NCBI GenBank assembly: GCA_028023455.1
Contig: JAQFVV010012510.1
Span: 2,585,420 to 2,649,419 of the forward strand
Source: Epiperipatus broadwayi
Lineage: Eukaryota > Onychophora > Udeonychophora > Euonychophora > Peripatidae
Direction of reading: 5' to 3'
Length of the DNA: 64,000 nt
Part shown: piece by piece, positions 39,686 through 50,560 of the stretch
Position numbering within the stretch: position 1 is the stretch's first letter
Layout: every line of letters begins with the position of its first letter
Made by a program: the position numbers and the translations under genes
Notes under the pieces: model-generated
Databases searched by the model: none
What the model was told of the DNA's origin: nothing
The model's input: the letters and a program-made list of their open reading frames with translations, nothing else

Positions 39686-41412
39686 AATATACACTATATC
39701 CTGTGAATATTATATTAACAGGCAATTCAACTGATATTTATAATAATTAAAAAAAATTTTTTAATGTAGGTTATGTACTTGTATGGAGCATGTTATGTGT
39801 AGTATTCAGATATATACTTAAAATACCTCATGTATACATGATAATGTAACTTAAATCTAGATAAAAACCCTTGGCTTAAATTTTTTCTTTGCTGTGATCC
39901 ATTCATCAATCGTAATTATCCAGTTTTCTGTCTGATTATTTTATGAGTTGCTCATTATAAGTATAATCGTTATTTTCTAAATTCTTTGATTAACTTATCT
40001 TTTTGAGGAGATACACCAGATGATGATGTCTGAATATCTCTAGAGAAACATCTAGAATAGATGATTGACTTGCTTCTTTGACTTTCTTTAAATACAACAT
40101 CCTATGACGTCATATTATTTGACTTAAGACACTTTTAAATTTGATGCTGTATTATAATTCAGAGTCAAATTCATCCAAAATGCTGTTTGTGGCCTCTTGA
40201 TGTGAAATAAATTTTCTTTTAGTTTTTGATGTCCAGATTCTTGTCTACAGGCTTGATGAGTATCCTTTCTTCATTGTCTTCCTTTTCTTCATCCAGTTAT
40301 ATTCATTACTCATTAATTAATTCTTCTGTGTGATTCCAGAAACTTTTCAGTGTTGGTTATCATCAATTTCTTTAAATGCTGTTTTCTTGGTTAAGTCAAG
40401 TATGGGTTTCTGTACAATTGAAGTAGATTCTTTTTTTGACTTTGGTGTTTGTAATAAGTTGCAAACAGATTTCCTTCCACATAAGATTGAGTTGTATTAA
40501 TAATCTCAGTCCATGCCTTTCCTATAAAGTCAATAGATGTTTTGATATTGAAATCCTTGCAAAGTTATGGAGGTATTTGGTTGGCATCCTTACCCACAGT
40601 GTTGATGAGATATTGTATGAGTTGTTGATATTTGTGATGTTTCCTTGATCCATAGTTTAAAATAGTGCTATGGTGATTGGTAATATTAGTTGCTGCCATG
40701 ATTCCAGATATTTTCATTTTTCTGTCTAAAAAATGTAATTATATCTTTATAACACTTTACCGAAATATGATTTCAATTTTCTACTATACCGAATTAAACA
40801 CATTTTTTCGGCTTTCGTACTCATTAACAATGAAAATCTTTCTTTTGGTTATATGATTCATGAAATACCTATTGTCTTTATTAATCAATAATATTTTATG
40901 TTTATAATCAATATATTGTTTAAAAGTATTGTAATATTATGGACTGACGGGGTTTTATATAATGAATAAACTCTGTACTGTACATTTTCAGCATAAATGT
41001 TGCTATTTTAATTTTGATGACATGGCTTTAGTAAAGTAACTATTCTATAACATCAGTTTTACAAATGGCTGCCAAAATAATAGTTTTTTAAAGACCTTTC
41101 GGTGTTTTTGGTAGAACGCCATCTGTGGACAAATAATTAATTGTAAATCAAAGTAGTGCGTAATGTTGATAATAATCATTATGGTGAATTCTCACATAAA
41201 TTTTTCATTCGAAGTGAACATTAGAAATCCTTTTGAATCTAACCATATAATTTTTTTAATAAATAAAAAGTTAATCTTTTGAAAAGTATTACTTCTGCAG
41301 AATATTAAAAAAAATGAAGAACTGTAATTGGATAAAAACTCACATATTATGGAACATACTAAAAGAAAGATAGTAGTAATGTACTCTTCTATGTGTGTGT
41401 TACAAAATGGAT
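39686..41412. other. Intronic stretch with Tigger-like relic
   Basis: Apart from the relic at about 40420-40690, this 1.7-kb stretch has no recognisable feature. Confidence 0.45.
40420..40690 (-). pseudogene. Pogo/Tigger-like transposase fragment
   Basis: The minus strand gives MDQGNITNINNSYN (compare MDQGVI...Y in Tigger DDE transposases), WVRMPTKYLHNF, and in another frame FNIKTSIDFIGKAWTEIIN, which resembles the ...AI..I..AW..V segment just after the catalytic core. Frames are shifted and stops follow. No inverted termini were found. Confidence 0.45.
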
Positions 41413-41429
41413 AAAAAGGATGGGCTTTT

Positions 41430-41530
41430 TTCCCCCATGTGTCATAGCATCGGCCGGAAAGCGAACCCGCTAACCCGGGACAACTGCTTATAAGGAGGCT
41501 GTTCTGACCACTCGGCCACCAACGCTTGAC
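41430..41530 (-). repeat. tRNA-derived SINE with 17-bp target-site duplication
   Basis: The reverse complement reads A box TGGCCGAGTGGTCAG, a variable region, B box GGGTTCGCTTTCC and GATGCTATGACACATG. It is flanked by perfect 17-bp repeats AAAAAGGATGGGCTTTT at 41413-41429 and 41531-41547, so its exact boundaries and retroposed nature are established. Its tRNA-like part is the best preserved in the window (Leu/Ser-type layout). Confidence 0.92.
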
Positions 41531-41577
41531 AAAAAGGATGGGCTTTTGGGGAAATTATTGCATGTTTTTAGATGAGT

Positions 41578-41650
41578 AAACTTCTGTTTTTTTTTCAAAG
41601 CATGAGTTTGGAGTAAACTTCTGTTTTTTTTTCAAAGCATGAGTTTGAAG
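41578..41650. repeat. Short tandem duplication
   Basis: A block of about 37 bp (AAACTTCTGTTTTTTTTTCA then AAGCATGAGTTTG) occurs twice in a row at about 41578-41613 and 41615-41650. Confidence 0.8.
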
Positions 41651-42280
41651 TTGAACCAAATTCCATCCAATTCAAGGATTGAGGAGAAATTGTCTATTCA
41701 TTGAACGAAAAGGAGGAATTAAAATTATTATTTTAAACAATAGCATTCTTTATTTGGAAATAACCGAATTTTATATGATATAAAAATAATTTTAAAATAA
41801 TTTTATTGTATCAAATGATTTCTTTATCAATTGGTAATTTTTTAGTTTTTGTTCAGCTATTTATTTGCTTACAATATATCTGTCTATCATTCTTCAAATC
41901 ATGAATTATTTTTCAATATTTATTAGTCACAAAAACAATTAGGTTACCCCCCCCCCACATAAACACACACCAATAATTTGTTTATTAGTATAAATGTACA
42001 ATGGTGAGAAAATGCTTCCTTCTTTATTTTAGTTTTCTGTTGTATTTTTTTGAACTCTTTAAAAATTTGGATTCTAGATAATAAAGATGAATCGTAAACT
42101 TATTGATTAATTATACCAGAATTATCTGGTGATGTAGATACAGTGTTTTAATGCAAAGATTATAAAAAGTAAATACAATACAGATAGTCGAGTAGATCGT
42201 TATTTTACTATACATTGCTGCTAATATTTTTTCCAGAGAATGCTTTCATCAAGAACTACTGTTAAATAAATATATTGAAA

Positions 42281-42523
42281 AAACAATTCAAAACAAAGCA
42301 AAACTCTCCATATAGTAGTGCCATCTTGTGCTAACAAGAGCAATCAATGGATACCAGAAGGCTTGTGCATAAAATCCCTATCTAGTGCTTACTCATCCAA
42401 TTTCACCAGACTAGTTTCTGGCTTGTGGCCTTCATCAGTGAGGAACCTCGGATCTGAGAGCACTGCACCTAGATCTTAGGATCTACTACTATATGGAGAG
42501 TTTTGCTTTGTTTTGAATTGTTT
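42281..42523. mobile_element. Family 2 MITE-like element with hammerhead motif
   Basis: A 243-bp element with long inverted ends: AAACAATTCAAAACAAAGCA and AAACTCTCCATATAGTAGT mirrored at 42484-42523. It shares its interior (GCTTGTGCATAAAATCCCTA, TCTAGTGCTTACTCATCCAA) with 9600-9790 and 54034-54709. It carries a hammerhead-like motif on the minus strand. No ORF. Confidence 0.75.
42403..42444 (-). ncRNA. Type I hammerhead ribozyme candidate, family 2
   Basis: Minus strand: stem I 5' UCCUCA (42444-42439), intact core CUGAUGA, stem II GGC...GCC flanked by A-A, GAAA (42418-42415), self-complementary CUAG, triplet GUC with predicted cleavage after 42409, and stem I 3' UGGUGA with one internal mismatch. 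With so short a stem III, activity would probably need a dimer. Confidence 0.6.
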
Positions 42524-42839
42524 AATAACAATTATGTGCTAGTATGAGATAGTGATCATGTGATGTTTAGTGGTTTTATATTGAAAAAAAAAAAGGAAAA
42601 TTAACACAAAGGTTTTTCAAATTATTTTGAAGATTCCTAGAGACTACAAAGAATTGTTGCTAAAAAATTTAGACAATCGATTTATAGTCCAATGTAACAA
42701 ACAGTTACACTTGGGTTTTTTCAACTATAACAACAAAAAGTTTTAAAATATATATATTTTATTTATTTAGGATGTGAAATATTTTTTTCATAGCTTAATT
42801 ATTAACAAAACATAAACGTTTAGAAATTTCAAGCAGGAG

Positions 42840-43510
42840 ATGAGTAATGGCTTTATTAAATTCTTCAACAGTAACTATAGATTCTGGAGTCATTAACAAT
42901 GCCATTTATAGCTTGCATTTGCCCACCTTTACGTAAACCAGTATTTAATAAATGTCATTTATGAAGCAAGTGATAATAATAACTATGAATTGTCCTGAAT
43001 ATGTTGTTAATATTGCAATTGCACCAAAATTGATCAAATCTAGCTTATCTTAATGTTGGATTTGGAGAAATTTATTTGGAATAACATAAAACATCCATTT
43101 TTATCTTTTAGAATTTTTTGGGAATCTATTTTTATGTCTTAATTCTTCAATTGTAGATTTTTGATTTAACATCCAAAACGTGAATTTTGATTTGAAATAG
43201 TAAAATTATATCGAATTATTAGCAAGGTCTGGTTTATGTAACAACTTTTTATACGATTTCTAAAAAGCAACTTCTCTATCTGGAGAAGAAATATATAAAA
43301 AGCATAAAGCCACTGTAGAGGAATAGGCTTGAGATATACCAGTAATATGTTTCATAATAATACTTGAATATCTAGAAGATTAATGTGGGGATATTTTCTC
43401 CAAACAGAGGCACAAATCCACCAGAAAAATATGCTACTTCTGCCATTACATTATGTGCATCACAATCCCAATCTTGTTTTCCAGAAAGTTATTCCTAGAA
43501 ATTAATTTAC
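42840..43510 (-). pseudogene. Unassigned decayed coding sequence
   Basis: The minus strand from about 43475 gives DWDCDAHNVMAEVAYFSG, GFVPLFGENIPTL, then in another frame SRYSSIIMKHITGISQAYSS and TVALCFLYISSPDREVAF, a stop, KSYKKLLHKPDLANNS, and further down PESIVTVEEFNKAITHLL. The residue pattern looks like a real protein rather than noise, but stops and frameshifts break it. I do not recognise the family; it could be a transposon protein or a processed pseudogene. Confidence 0.35.
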
Positions 43511-43610
43511 ATTTAATCTATCTAAAAGAGTATCCGAAGTTACTCCTAAATAGTATGGAGCAGACTAGTTTAGTCTCTTATTGTGAAAAGATTTATTCTT
43601 TATATTTTTT

Positions 43611-43698
43611 CGTCAAAGGTTGGTGGTCATAACAGGCCTAGTTGTCCCGGGTTTGAGGATTCACTTCCCTGGCTGATGCTTTGACACATGAAAAAAAG
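43611..43698 (+). repeat. tRNA-derived SINE, diverged
   Basis: TTGGTGGTCATAACAG, GTTGTCCCGGGTTTGAGG, TTCACTTCCCTGGC, then GATGCTTTGACACATG and an A-tail. About 90 bp, lacking part of the anticodon arm region. Confidence 0.7.
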
Positions 43699-44843
43699 GT
43701 TTATTTATTGTTAGGATGAAAAATTGGGCATATTGTTTTCACTGGATTTCCAGTCTCTGCATAATCTTATTGAGATACCCTATTTTAGGGAATAATCTTT
43801 TGAAAAATTAATAAATTCCTTGGATTTTTTGGAAGGATCATTGATGAATGTGTAAAATAATGTAATAAGATACCAGAACCCTGTTAAATGTTGTATCTAC
43901 TACTGTAATCATTTAATGTCCCTTAATTTTTTTATTTGAGAACATTTTGTCAATTAAATTAAATGGTAGTTTTGCATTTTATAATTTAAGAAACTTTTAG
44001 AAGACACCAATTTTTCCAAACAAAATCGTAAATGAGATTAGATCTGTAAAAGTCCCCTAGTTTTTATTATCTTCAATAAAAGCTGCTTGCGTTATAAAAT
44101 AACTTGAAATGAAAGTAGACATGAATGTTTACACTGCATTTTATCAATAATCAATGAAAATTCAAAAATTTTGAGGAGAAATGTATAATCAAAAAAGTAA
44201 TGACTTTCCTAAAGTAGAAATACATCAGCATTCTGCTAAACAATAATACGTAGAGAATCTTTTTTTTTAATTTGAAGTAATTATATTGCCTAAATGAAAA
44301 ACAAGATTATTCTGTAGGGAGTATACTTTGCACAAGAGGTGTTACATGGTTGGTAACACTGTATGACTGTTTCCCATTTTGACAGCCTAGTACTAGCACC
44401 TATGTAGTACTAGGGCAGCTAACCCCCTTAGCACCTCCACTGATCACAATAACAATTTTATTGAGTAATTTTATAATGTGTTGCCTTTAATTAGAAGTTT
44501 ATCATGATGAAGTATGAATTTCATGAGGAGAACCTTTGTTTTGCATGCTAATATATATTATTTACAGGATGGGTCATAAAAGGTTATCACTTCTTGAGCC
44601 CATTATTTAATTCTTGTTATAAAAAACAGTCGAATGGCTTTGTTAAATGGGAGTTTCAGAAAGGCCAGCACTGGAATCATTCCAAGGCCTTTCTCTCCAC
44701 AGTCTAGCACTGTGACTATACTAAACCATATTGGGTATTATTATTATTTGAATAATACATATTAATTACTACTAAAAGTTACATTATTGTTTATGTTTAT
44801 CTTGTATATGGTTATTTTTCATCCTTTTATAATTTATATTTAG

Positions 44844-45026
44844 ATTCCAGCGATGAGGAAAGCTGATGGCAAACTTGATGGGTGCTTCATCTGTTCCACA
44901 GAATTTAAAGAAGGAGAAAATGTTAGGAGAATACATTGCATAGGTTTTTTCCATGAAGAATGTTGGTATGCAGCTGATAAGTACTGTCCAAAATGCATCA
45001 AGAAGTTTAACAGATTTTTCTTTTGA
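44844..45026 (+). CDS. Last exon of the host gene: divergent RING-H2-like zinc finger
   Basis: A terminal exon of 60 codons plus TGA (45024-45026), acceptor AATTTATATTTAG. It encodes IPAMRKADGKLDG and then the finger: C14-x2-C17, x14, C32-I-G-F-F-H37-x2-C40, x7, C48-x2-C51, ending KKFNRFFF. Spacing up to C40 matches RING-H2 E3 ligases (CxxC...F.EGE.VRR..C...FHEEC), but the fourth ligand, normally His two residues after C32, is Gly34, and the C40-C48 spacer is shorter than usual. His31 might substitute as a ligand. E3 ubiquitin ligase activity is therefore plausible but not assured. Phase 0 entry fits exon 30904-31081. Confidence 0.7.
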   Translation: MPAMRKADGKLDGCFICSTEFKEGENVRRIHCIGFFHEECWYAADKYCPKCIKKFNRFFF

Positions 45027-45033
45027 TTTTCTT

Positions 45034-45039
45034 AATAAA
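45034..45039 (+). terminator. Poly(A) signal of the RING-like gene
   Basis: AATAAA only 8 bases after the stop codon, with a TGTG-containing stretch about 70 bases further on. The implied 3' UTR is very short. Confidence 0.6.
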
Positions 45040-48000
45040 TCTTCTGCACCATATATATAGAAAAAAAAATTAATGTAAAAAATGCACATTTATTTAAGTA
45101 CGAAGAAAGTGTGTAGAAAATAGATCCTTTGTCATAAAACATTCTCACTTTGTGGTTATAAAAGATTTAAACAATTTGTTAATAGTCTTTTTTTTGTTGT
45201 TGTGAATGTTGCTTGAAAATGTTATGAGTCGATTAATTTGATTTATTGTTTTGGTTAATTAATTTATTGTGATTTAGTGTTCTAAATCAAAGATTTTTGA
45301 TAAAGTGATGAAAATATTAAAAATAATGTATAAAAAGCCTTCTGATAAAATAAGTATAAAAGATATTGAAAATTTTCAATATACCTGGTTGAGTACAATA
45401 TATATATATAGTGATGTGCTAAACCTGATGATGCTGGGGAAATTATCAATCTAATCTGAATAGAATCTAGCTCAATCGTTGGTCGCCATTTTGTAATCGA
45501 CTGTTGATTATAATATGGAATGATAATATAAAAAAAAACTTTACTCTGTCTCAGAATTGAGATGTCATTCACACAATATAAATCTAACCTAAATGCAGAA
45601 CATCATTTTATAAAAGCCCTAAAGTTGATTTGGCTTTTTATAATAATTGCCACTTATATATGATCATCATTGTGAAGCTACTTTTTAAAAATAATGGGTT
45701 TCATTACCTCTCTGCATTTTTTCAGTCAACATTTGTCATAAAGAAATGCCTTTAAGATTTATATTATTTATCACAAATCATGCGCTAGCAAATAGTAAAT
45801 CTGGTATAACCTGTGTAAATTTATCTAGCTCAGTTATTCGATCACACTAGACAATAACAATATTTCCCATACATAATTATTTAGATTGTCCACTACACTA
45901 TCATAAAATAGTAACAATCTCTATTAAAATGTAATTTGTTCAGGTTGTATTTAAAATGAAATAAAGCAAACAAGATAGGTCATCACCTTAGACAGCAATA
46001 AATTTATTCACTGGTCCAAATGTAAACTGCAATAAGCAGTGAAATTGTATATCATTGTCCTAATTAATGGTGAATGCTTAAGATATCTATTTGATTGATA
46101 ATTGCATGCAAAACTAAATTCAAATCAATAACTCACTAAATTCTGACATACTTTATTAATTTATTATTATTTATAGTAATTCAAATTTATTTTAATATTT
46201 AATGTCATTCTATTTATTTAAATCAATTAGTTTCTAAATATAATTACATTTTGAAAATGTTTTATAAACCTACACACTATGTTTAAATAAAATAAACCAT
46301 TACTCAGTTTTATATCAATTTTAATAAAATGCTAAATATATTATAAATATTTCATCCATACCGTACATTAGATCGACATGCAACTATTGCTTCAGTTATA
46401 TTCTAAAATGAAACATTCCACAAGAATTTATTATCAATAAATTTATTAGATAATATCACATTTCTGCAGTACCCAATCACATATAAAATGTACCCTTGAT
46501 TTCTATTGGATATTCACTGACTTACAATCAATGATACTATTCGTCTACTTAGATTATAAAATGGATGGTATAACAAGTAAACTATACATGACTATAATTA
46601 GTATGTTACCCAAGTCAAAGATATTTGGTTAGGCTAGTTAATGAAATTTGTGATCCCCACTTCAAAGAAATTTGAAAAATAATTAAGATAGATCATTCTG
46701 ACTAATGACAGAACACAATATATTAAGATTTTGTAACCAGACAAGATAAGAAAATAAATAATCAACTCTGATGTAATGAAATTATTTCTACCAGTACTAT
46801 TGACTTAGATAAGTACATAAATATTTAAGTGCAGTAATAAATATAAAATTTATATCTAATTAAATTTAAACATGATCTATGAAAATATACATATATCTAA
46901 TTTTATTCCATGTACCAGATAGGGTTGATCTTGGATCAAATTTTAAGTATGAAAATTATGTTACACATTCAAAAGAAAGAATTAAACAGATTCATTGGAC
47001 TTTAAATTAACTCTCAATTTATTGGTTTATAGTAAAAATTGATAACTAATAATAAAATATAACATCAATCGATAAATTCAATAGACTAAAATTAATAAAA
47101 TCTATGTGTATGAAACTCTTATAAATGTGTTGCAAGACAATAATAATATATATAAAATGGAAGAAGCAGCTTTAAATATCTTCCTGAAATTTTAAACAGC
47201 AGATACAATGACAAAAAAATGTGATCAAATAAAAATTGATTCATTAACGTAATCTTTAAATAATTAAACAAACATAAAAAAAATCTGTCATATTTAAACA
47301 CTTCTCTATGTGAATATTCTCAAGTCAAATCTTGAACATACAAAAAAAATTAAATGTTTGAAACCATCAGATTGTATTAACTTATATCATCAGATAAGAG
47401 CTTAAATAATAACTAAATGAATCTGACCCTTTTATAGCGTGAATTATCATACTATATATATACATACTATTTACCTATGTTTTTACAATAAAATGTACAC
47501 ACACACCTTTTAACAAAAAAAATATGCACAGAAATCATACAATCTAAGTGAAAGTCTATCCATTTTCATTCACAATCCACTGATCCATCATAGCTTCTGG
47601 CTCTTTATTTATGATCCTAATGTGCAAAGATTAATTTCCTTTGATTAGAGGTGTTAGTAGTAACTAATGCAGATTTGAATTCAGTTCATTTCATGTTTAA
47701 CTTCCAATATTTTTTAAGTATATAAATATCCAGCTTTCAAAAGCAATAAATACTTAGTTGATGCAAAATTAGACATCAATGGCTTTAATTTTTCTTTTTC
47801 ATTGACAATAATGTGCAAAGAGAATTCCTTGACACATAATCAAGTGATGAATAAATACTAGCCTTTTTTGAATTATGAAAATGATGTTTAAATTGTTTAT
47901 TATCTTACATGAGTTGAGTTTATCGACCTTGTAGAATAATCTGAAATATGATATCCATAGAAACAGTGGTGTTTATAACCATCACAAGTAAATGAATGCA

Positions 48001-48764
48001 ATTTTGGATTTTTAACCATGGAATATCTTTATATAGCTGACCTGCAATATAATGCATTTTGGTGGGTTTATTTTTCTTTTGCATTTTTGTCATTTCCCCT
48101 GGAATTTCATCAGCAAGATGACCCAATGGAATGGGCAGATAGTTAAAATTTCTAATCTTCCATAGTTTTATAAACAAACCACTTAAACAATAAAATTTAA
48201 TAAATTTTTAAAGCCAGATCCAAACATATCCATTTTAGGCCACAGCAAAAAAAATTATTAGAACTCAAATTATATCGTCTCCATTCTATTTATGAGATAA
48301 TCTTGATGATGTTATTATTGTCACAACAATTGTTGGAAATTGCTCTAATTTCACTTGACGAAGATTATGTTCAAAAAATTTTTCCCTCCATTTAGTAAGT
48401 GAAATAAAGCTTTTGAAAATAAGTGGATATAGTGAAAAATGAAATTCTGTTTTACAAGTTCGATATTTTTTTCATTTTAAACCAAAATAAAGAATTTCTA
48501 TTACAATTCTAATACATTTTTATGAATATAATTATTTTTTACTTATGTTTTGTAATATTTTTTACAACTAACTTATGAACAAACATATATGAAATACAAA
48601 ACATTTCATTTTATAATAGGTGTTGCTATGGTGATTGTAAAAACAGTAATTGAAATGTGTAATACTTAATAATGTTGATTTTATTCAAGTAATCTTTTAG
48701 TACATACTCAACTAATTCCAAAATATATTTATTTATTCAACTATTTATATTTTTTTCCTGAGAT
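45040..48764. other. Intergenic A+T-rich stretch
   Basis: I see no gene, RNA or mobile element in this 3.7 kb beyond short (AT) runs (45400-45412 and 47452-47462). Open frames here are short and featureless. Confidence 0.5.
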
Positions 48765-49026
48765 TGATCACAACAGATTTAGGATTTGATGATAGAATTA
48801 GCAGTAAACAATATTTTAAAGCATTAGCTGGTCATGGTTATCTAGTTCACTTTATATTTCAAGACCGCCATTGTCCATGGATCAAGTGAACAGAAAAATA
48901 ATCAAGATCAACAAACTTCTTTTTTTATATACTGTGATTTACAATTAACATGAGTACATATATACTGTAAAGGTATCTTACAAACTCAAATATATTTACC
49001 AATTCACTTAGATGTTACTTCACTGT

Positions 49027-49061
<35 letters not shown>
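48765..49061. repeat. Gypsy/LTR-like dispersed fragment and (AT)n
   Basis: 48765-48930 matches 13965-14100. 48975-49025 resembles the LTR-like stretch at 59135-59215 (CTTACAAACTCAAAT and CACTTAGATGTTACTTCAC). An (AT)n run (49029-49061) separates it from the Penelope element. Confidence 0.5.
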
Positions 49062-49062
<1 letters not shown>

Positions 49063-49070
<8 letters not shown>

Positions 49071-49880
49071 TTTGGGAATAAACCATGTATTATTTTGCAT
49101 TACTTTTGAAAGAAAAATCATTAGATCTCAAACAATGATGTGACTCTGTGTGAGATGAGATATAAGATTTAACTTGAAATAGGTCAGCATTCACAATATG
49201 AGGCTTATTAAAATGTTTATTTCCCTCAGTTTTTTCATCTATTAATTTTAAGTTAGTATTAGATAAAATGAGAGGTTTCCACATAGCTGGAATATGTGCT
49301 TCATCAGCACCTATTTAAAACAGTAAGTCTCTTTAATATTTCAATTGACTCTCTCATGGTTTTAAATCATAAATTTCCAAATTATCAATTATTTTTATAT
49401 TGTCAAAATGAGGTTTGTGAGTAATTTCTAAAAAATGGGAAGTAAAAACTGATGTGCTAATTTTGATTAAAAGCATTTCTATGTTCCTTAATTCTGACAT
49501 TTATTCATCTATTACACTGACCCACAGAGCTTCTTGAGCACTGCAAACATGAAATTTCATAAACTCCTTGGTGTTCCACACATATTCTGTCTTTATGTTT
49601 ATATAAAAAATCACCATTTTTTTGCCAGTAAAAAAGTAGTCTTTATATTAAAACAAGATAGTCTTCTACTGATTTTATTAGTAACCCCTTTAATATAAAG
49701 TAAAAATTACTCTATTAGAGGAATTGTCAATTCTATCCTCTTTTTGTAGTATTAATGTTATGTAAAGCCTTACATATGATATTTTTATTATAATTATTGA
49801 AAACTAGAATATTTTTGTATGTTCTATTTCTTGAGTAAGATGTTATTTATCAGATAAATTTTAAGCTCTAGTCAAAGAAT
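49063..49880 (-). mobile_element. Penelope-like element, inverted 3' partial copy
   Basis: This is the reverse complement of the 3' part of the PLE that follows. Landmarks are AATAAACCATGTATTATTTT, the GAAAGAAAAATCATTAGATC block and the C-terminal ORF residues around MWKPLILSN (49250-49284). It meets the direct partial copy head to head near 49880, where TTCTATTTCTTGAGTAA is mirrored by TTACTCAAGAAATAGAA. Confidence 0.85.
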
Positions 49881-49884
49881 ATTT

Positions 49885-50560
49885 TGCTATAATTTATCTG
49901 ATAAAGTACATTTTACTCAAGAAATAGAACTTACAAAAAATATTCTACTTTCTAATAATTATAATAAAAACATCATATGTAAGGCTTTACATAACATTAA
50001 TACTAAAAAAGAGAACAATTCCTCTTTTAATAGAGTAATTTTACCTTATATTAAAGGAGTTACTGATAAATTCAGTAGAAAACAATCTTGTTTTAATATA
50101 AAGACTACTTTTTCTACTGGCAAAAAAAAACTGGTGATTTTTTATATAAACCTGATTTTGACAATACAAAAATAATTGCTAATTTGGAGAGATATGATTT
50201 AAGGACCATGAGAGAACCAATTGAAATATTAGAGACATACTGGTTTAAATAGGGATGATGAAGCACAATGTATGCCACCTATGTGGAAACCTCTCATTTT
50301 ATCTAATATTAACCTAAAATTAATAGGTGAAAAAACAGGGAAATAAACATTTTGATAAGCCTCATATTGTGAATTCTGGACTACTTCAAGTTAAATCTCA
50401 TTTCTCATCTCGCACTGATTCACATTATTGTTTGAGATCTAACGATTTTTCTTTCAAAAGTTAATCTTGATAATGGTGGTTGCTAGCCTGTTGAAATATC
50501 GGATTGTAATGCAAAATAATACATGGTTTATTCTCAAAAACAATAATTTATCTACATCAT
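49885..50560 (+). mobile_element. Penelope-like element, direct 3' partial copy (pseudo-LTR)
   Basis: Near-duplicate of the last 0.8 kb of the PLE (51865-52720): GAAATAGAACTTACAAAAAA, the PYIKGV and FNIKT...STGKK coding stretch, and GGACCATGAGAGAACCAATT. It lies immediately upstream of, and in the same orientation as, the longer copy, which is the tandem arrangement known to give Penelope elements their pseudo-LTRs. Confidence 0.8.

Larger units (their letters stand above)
31082..44843 (+). other. 13.8-kb intron with nested transposons
   Basis: Holds, in order, a hammerhead-bearing foldback (31559), a possible exon interrupted by a hAT (32935-35660), an RTE LINE (36389-39674), a Tigger-like relic (about 40420-40690), a SINE (41430), a family 2 element (42281), an unassigned decayed minus-strand coding stretch (42840-43510) and a SINE (43611). 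The remaining stretches show nothing recognisable. Confidence 0.6.

Noticed and set aside
44784-45089. 101-codon open frame antisense to the RING-like exon
   Set aside because: It is a shadow frame of the plus-strand exon, which has splice, zinc-finger and poly(A) support.
45410-45445. CCTGATGATGCTGGGGAAAT resembling a hammerhead core
   Set aside because: No stem II can form between the core and GAAA, and no stem I pairing was found.
49296-49325. CUGAUGA...GAAA pattern with a 6-bp stem on the minus strand inside the Penelope copy
   Set aside because: The same bases encode the conserved end of the PLE protein (DEAQC...MWKPL) in the other copies, the spacer does not fit a hammerhead, and the sister copies (50259, 52400) lose the stem. 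Coding coincidence is simpler.
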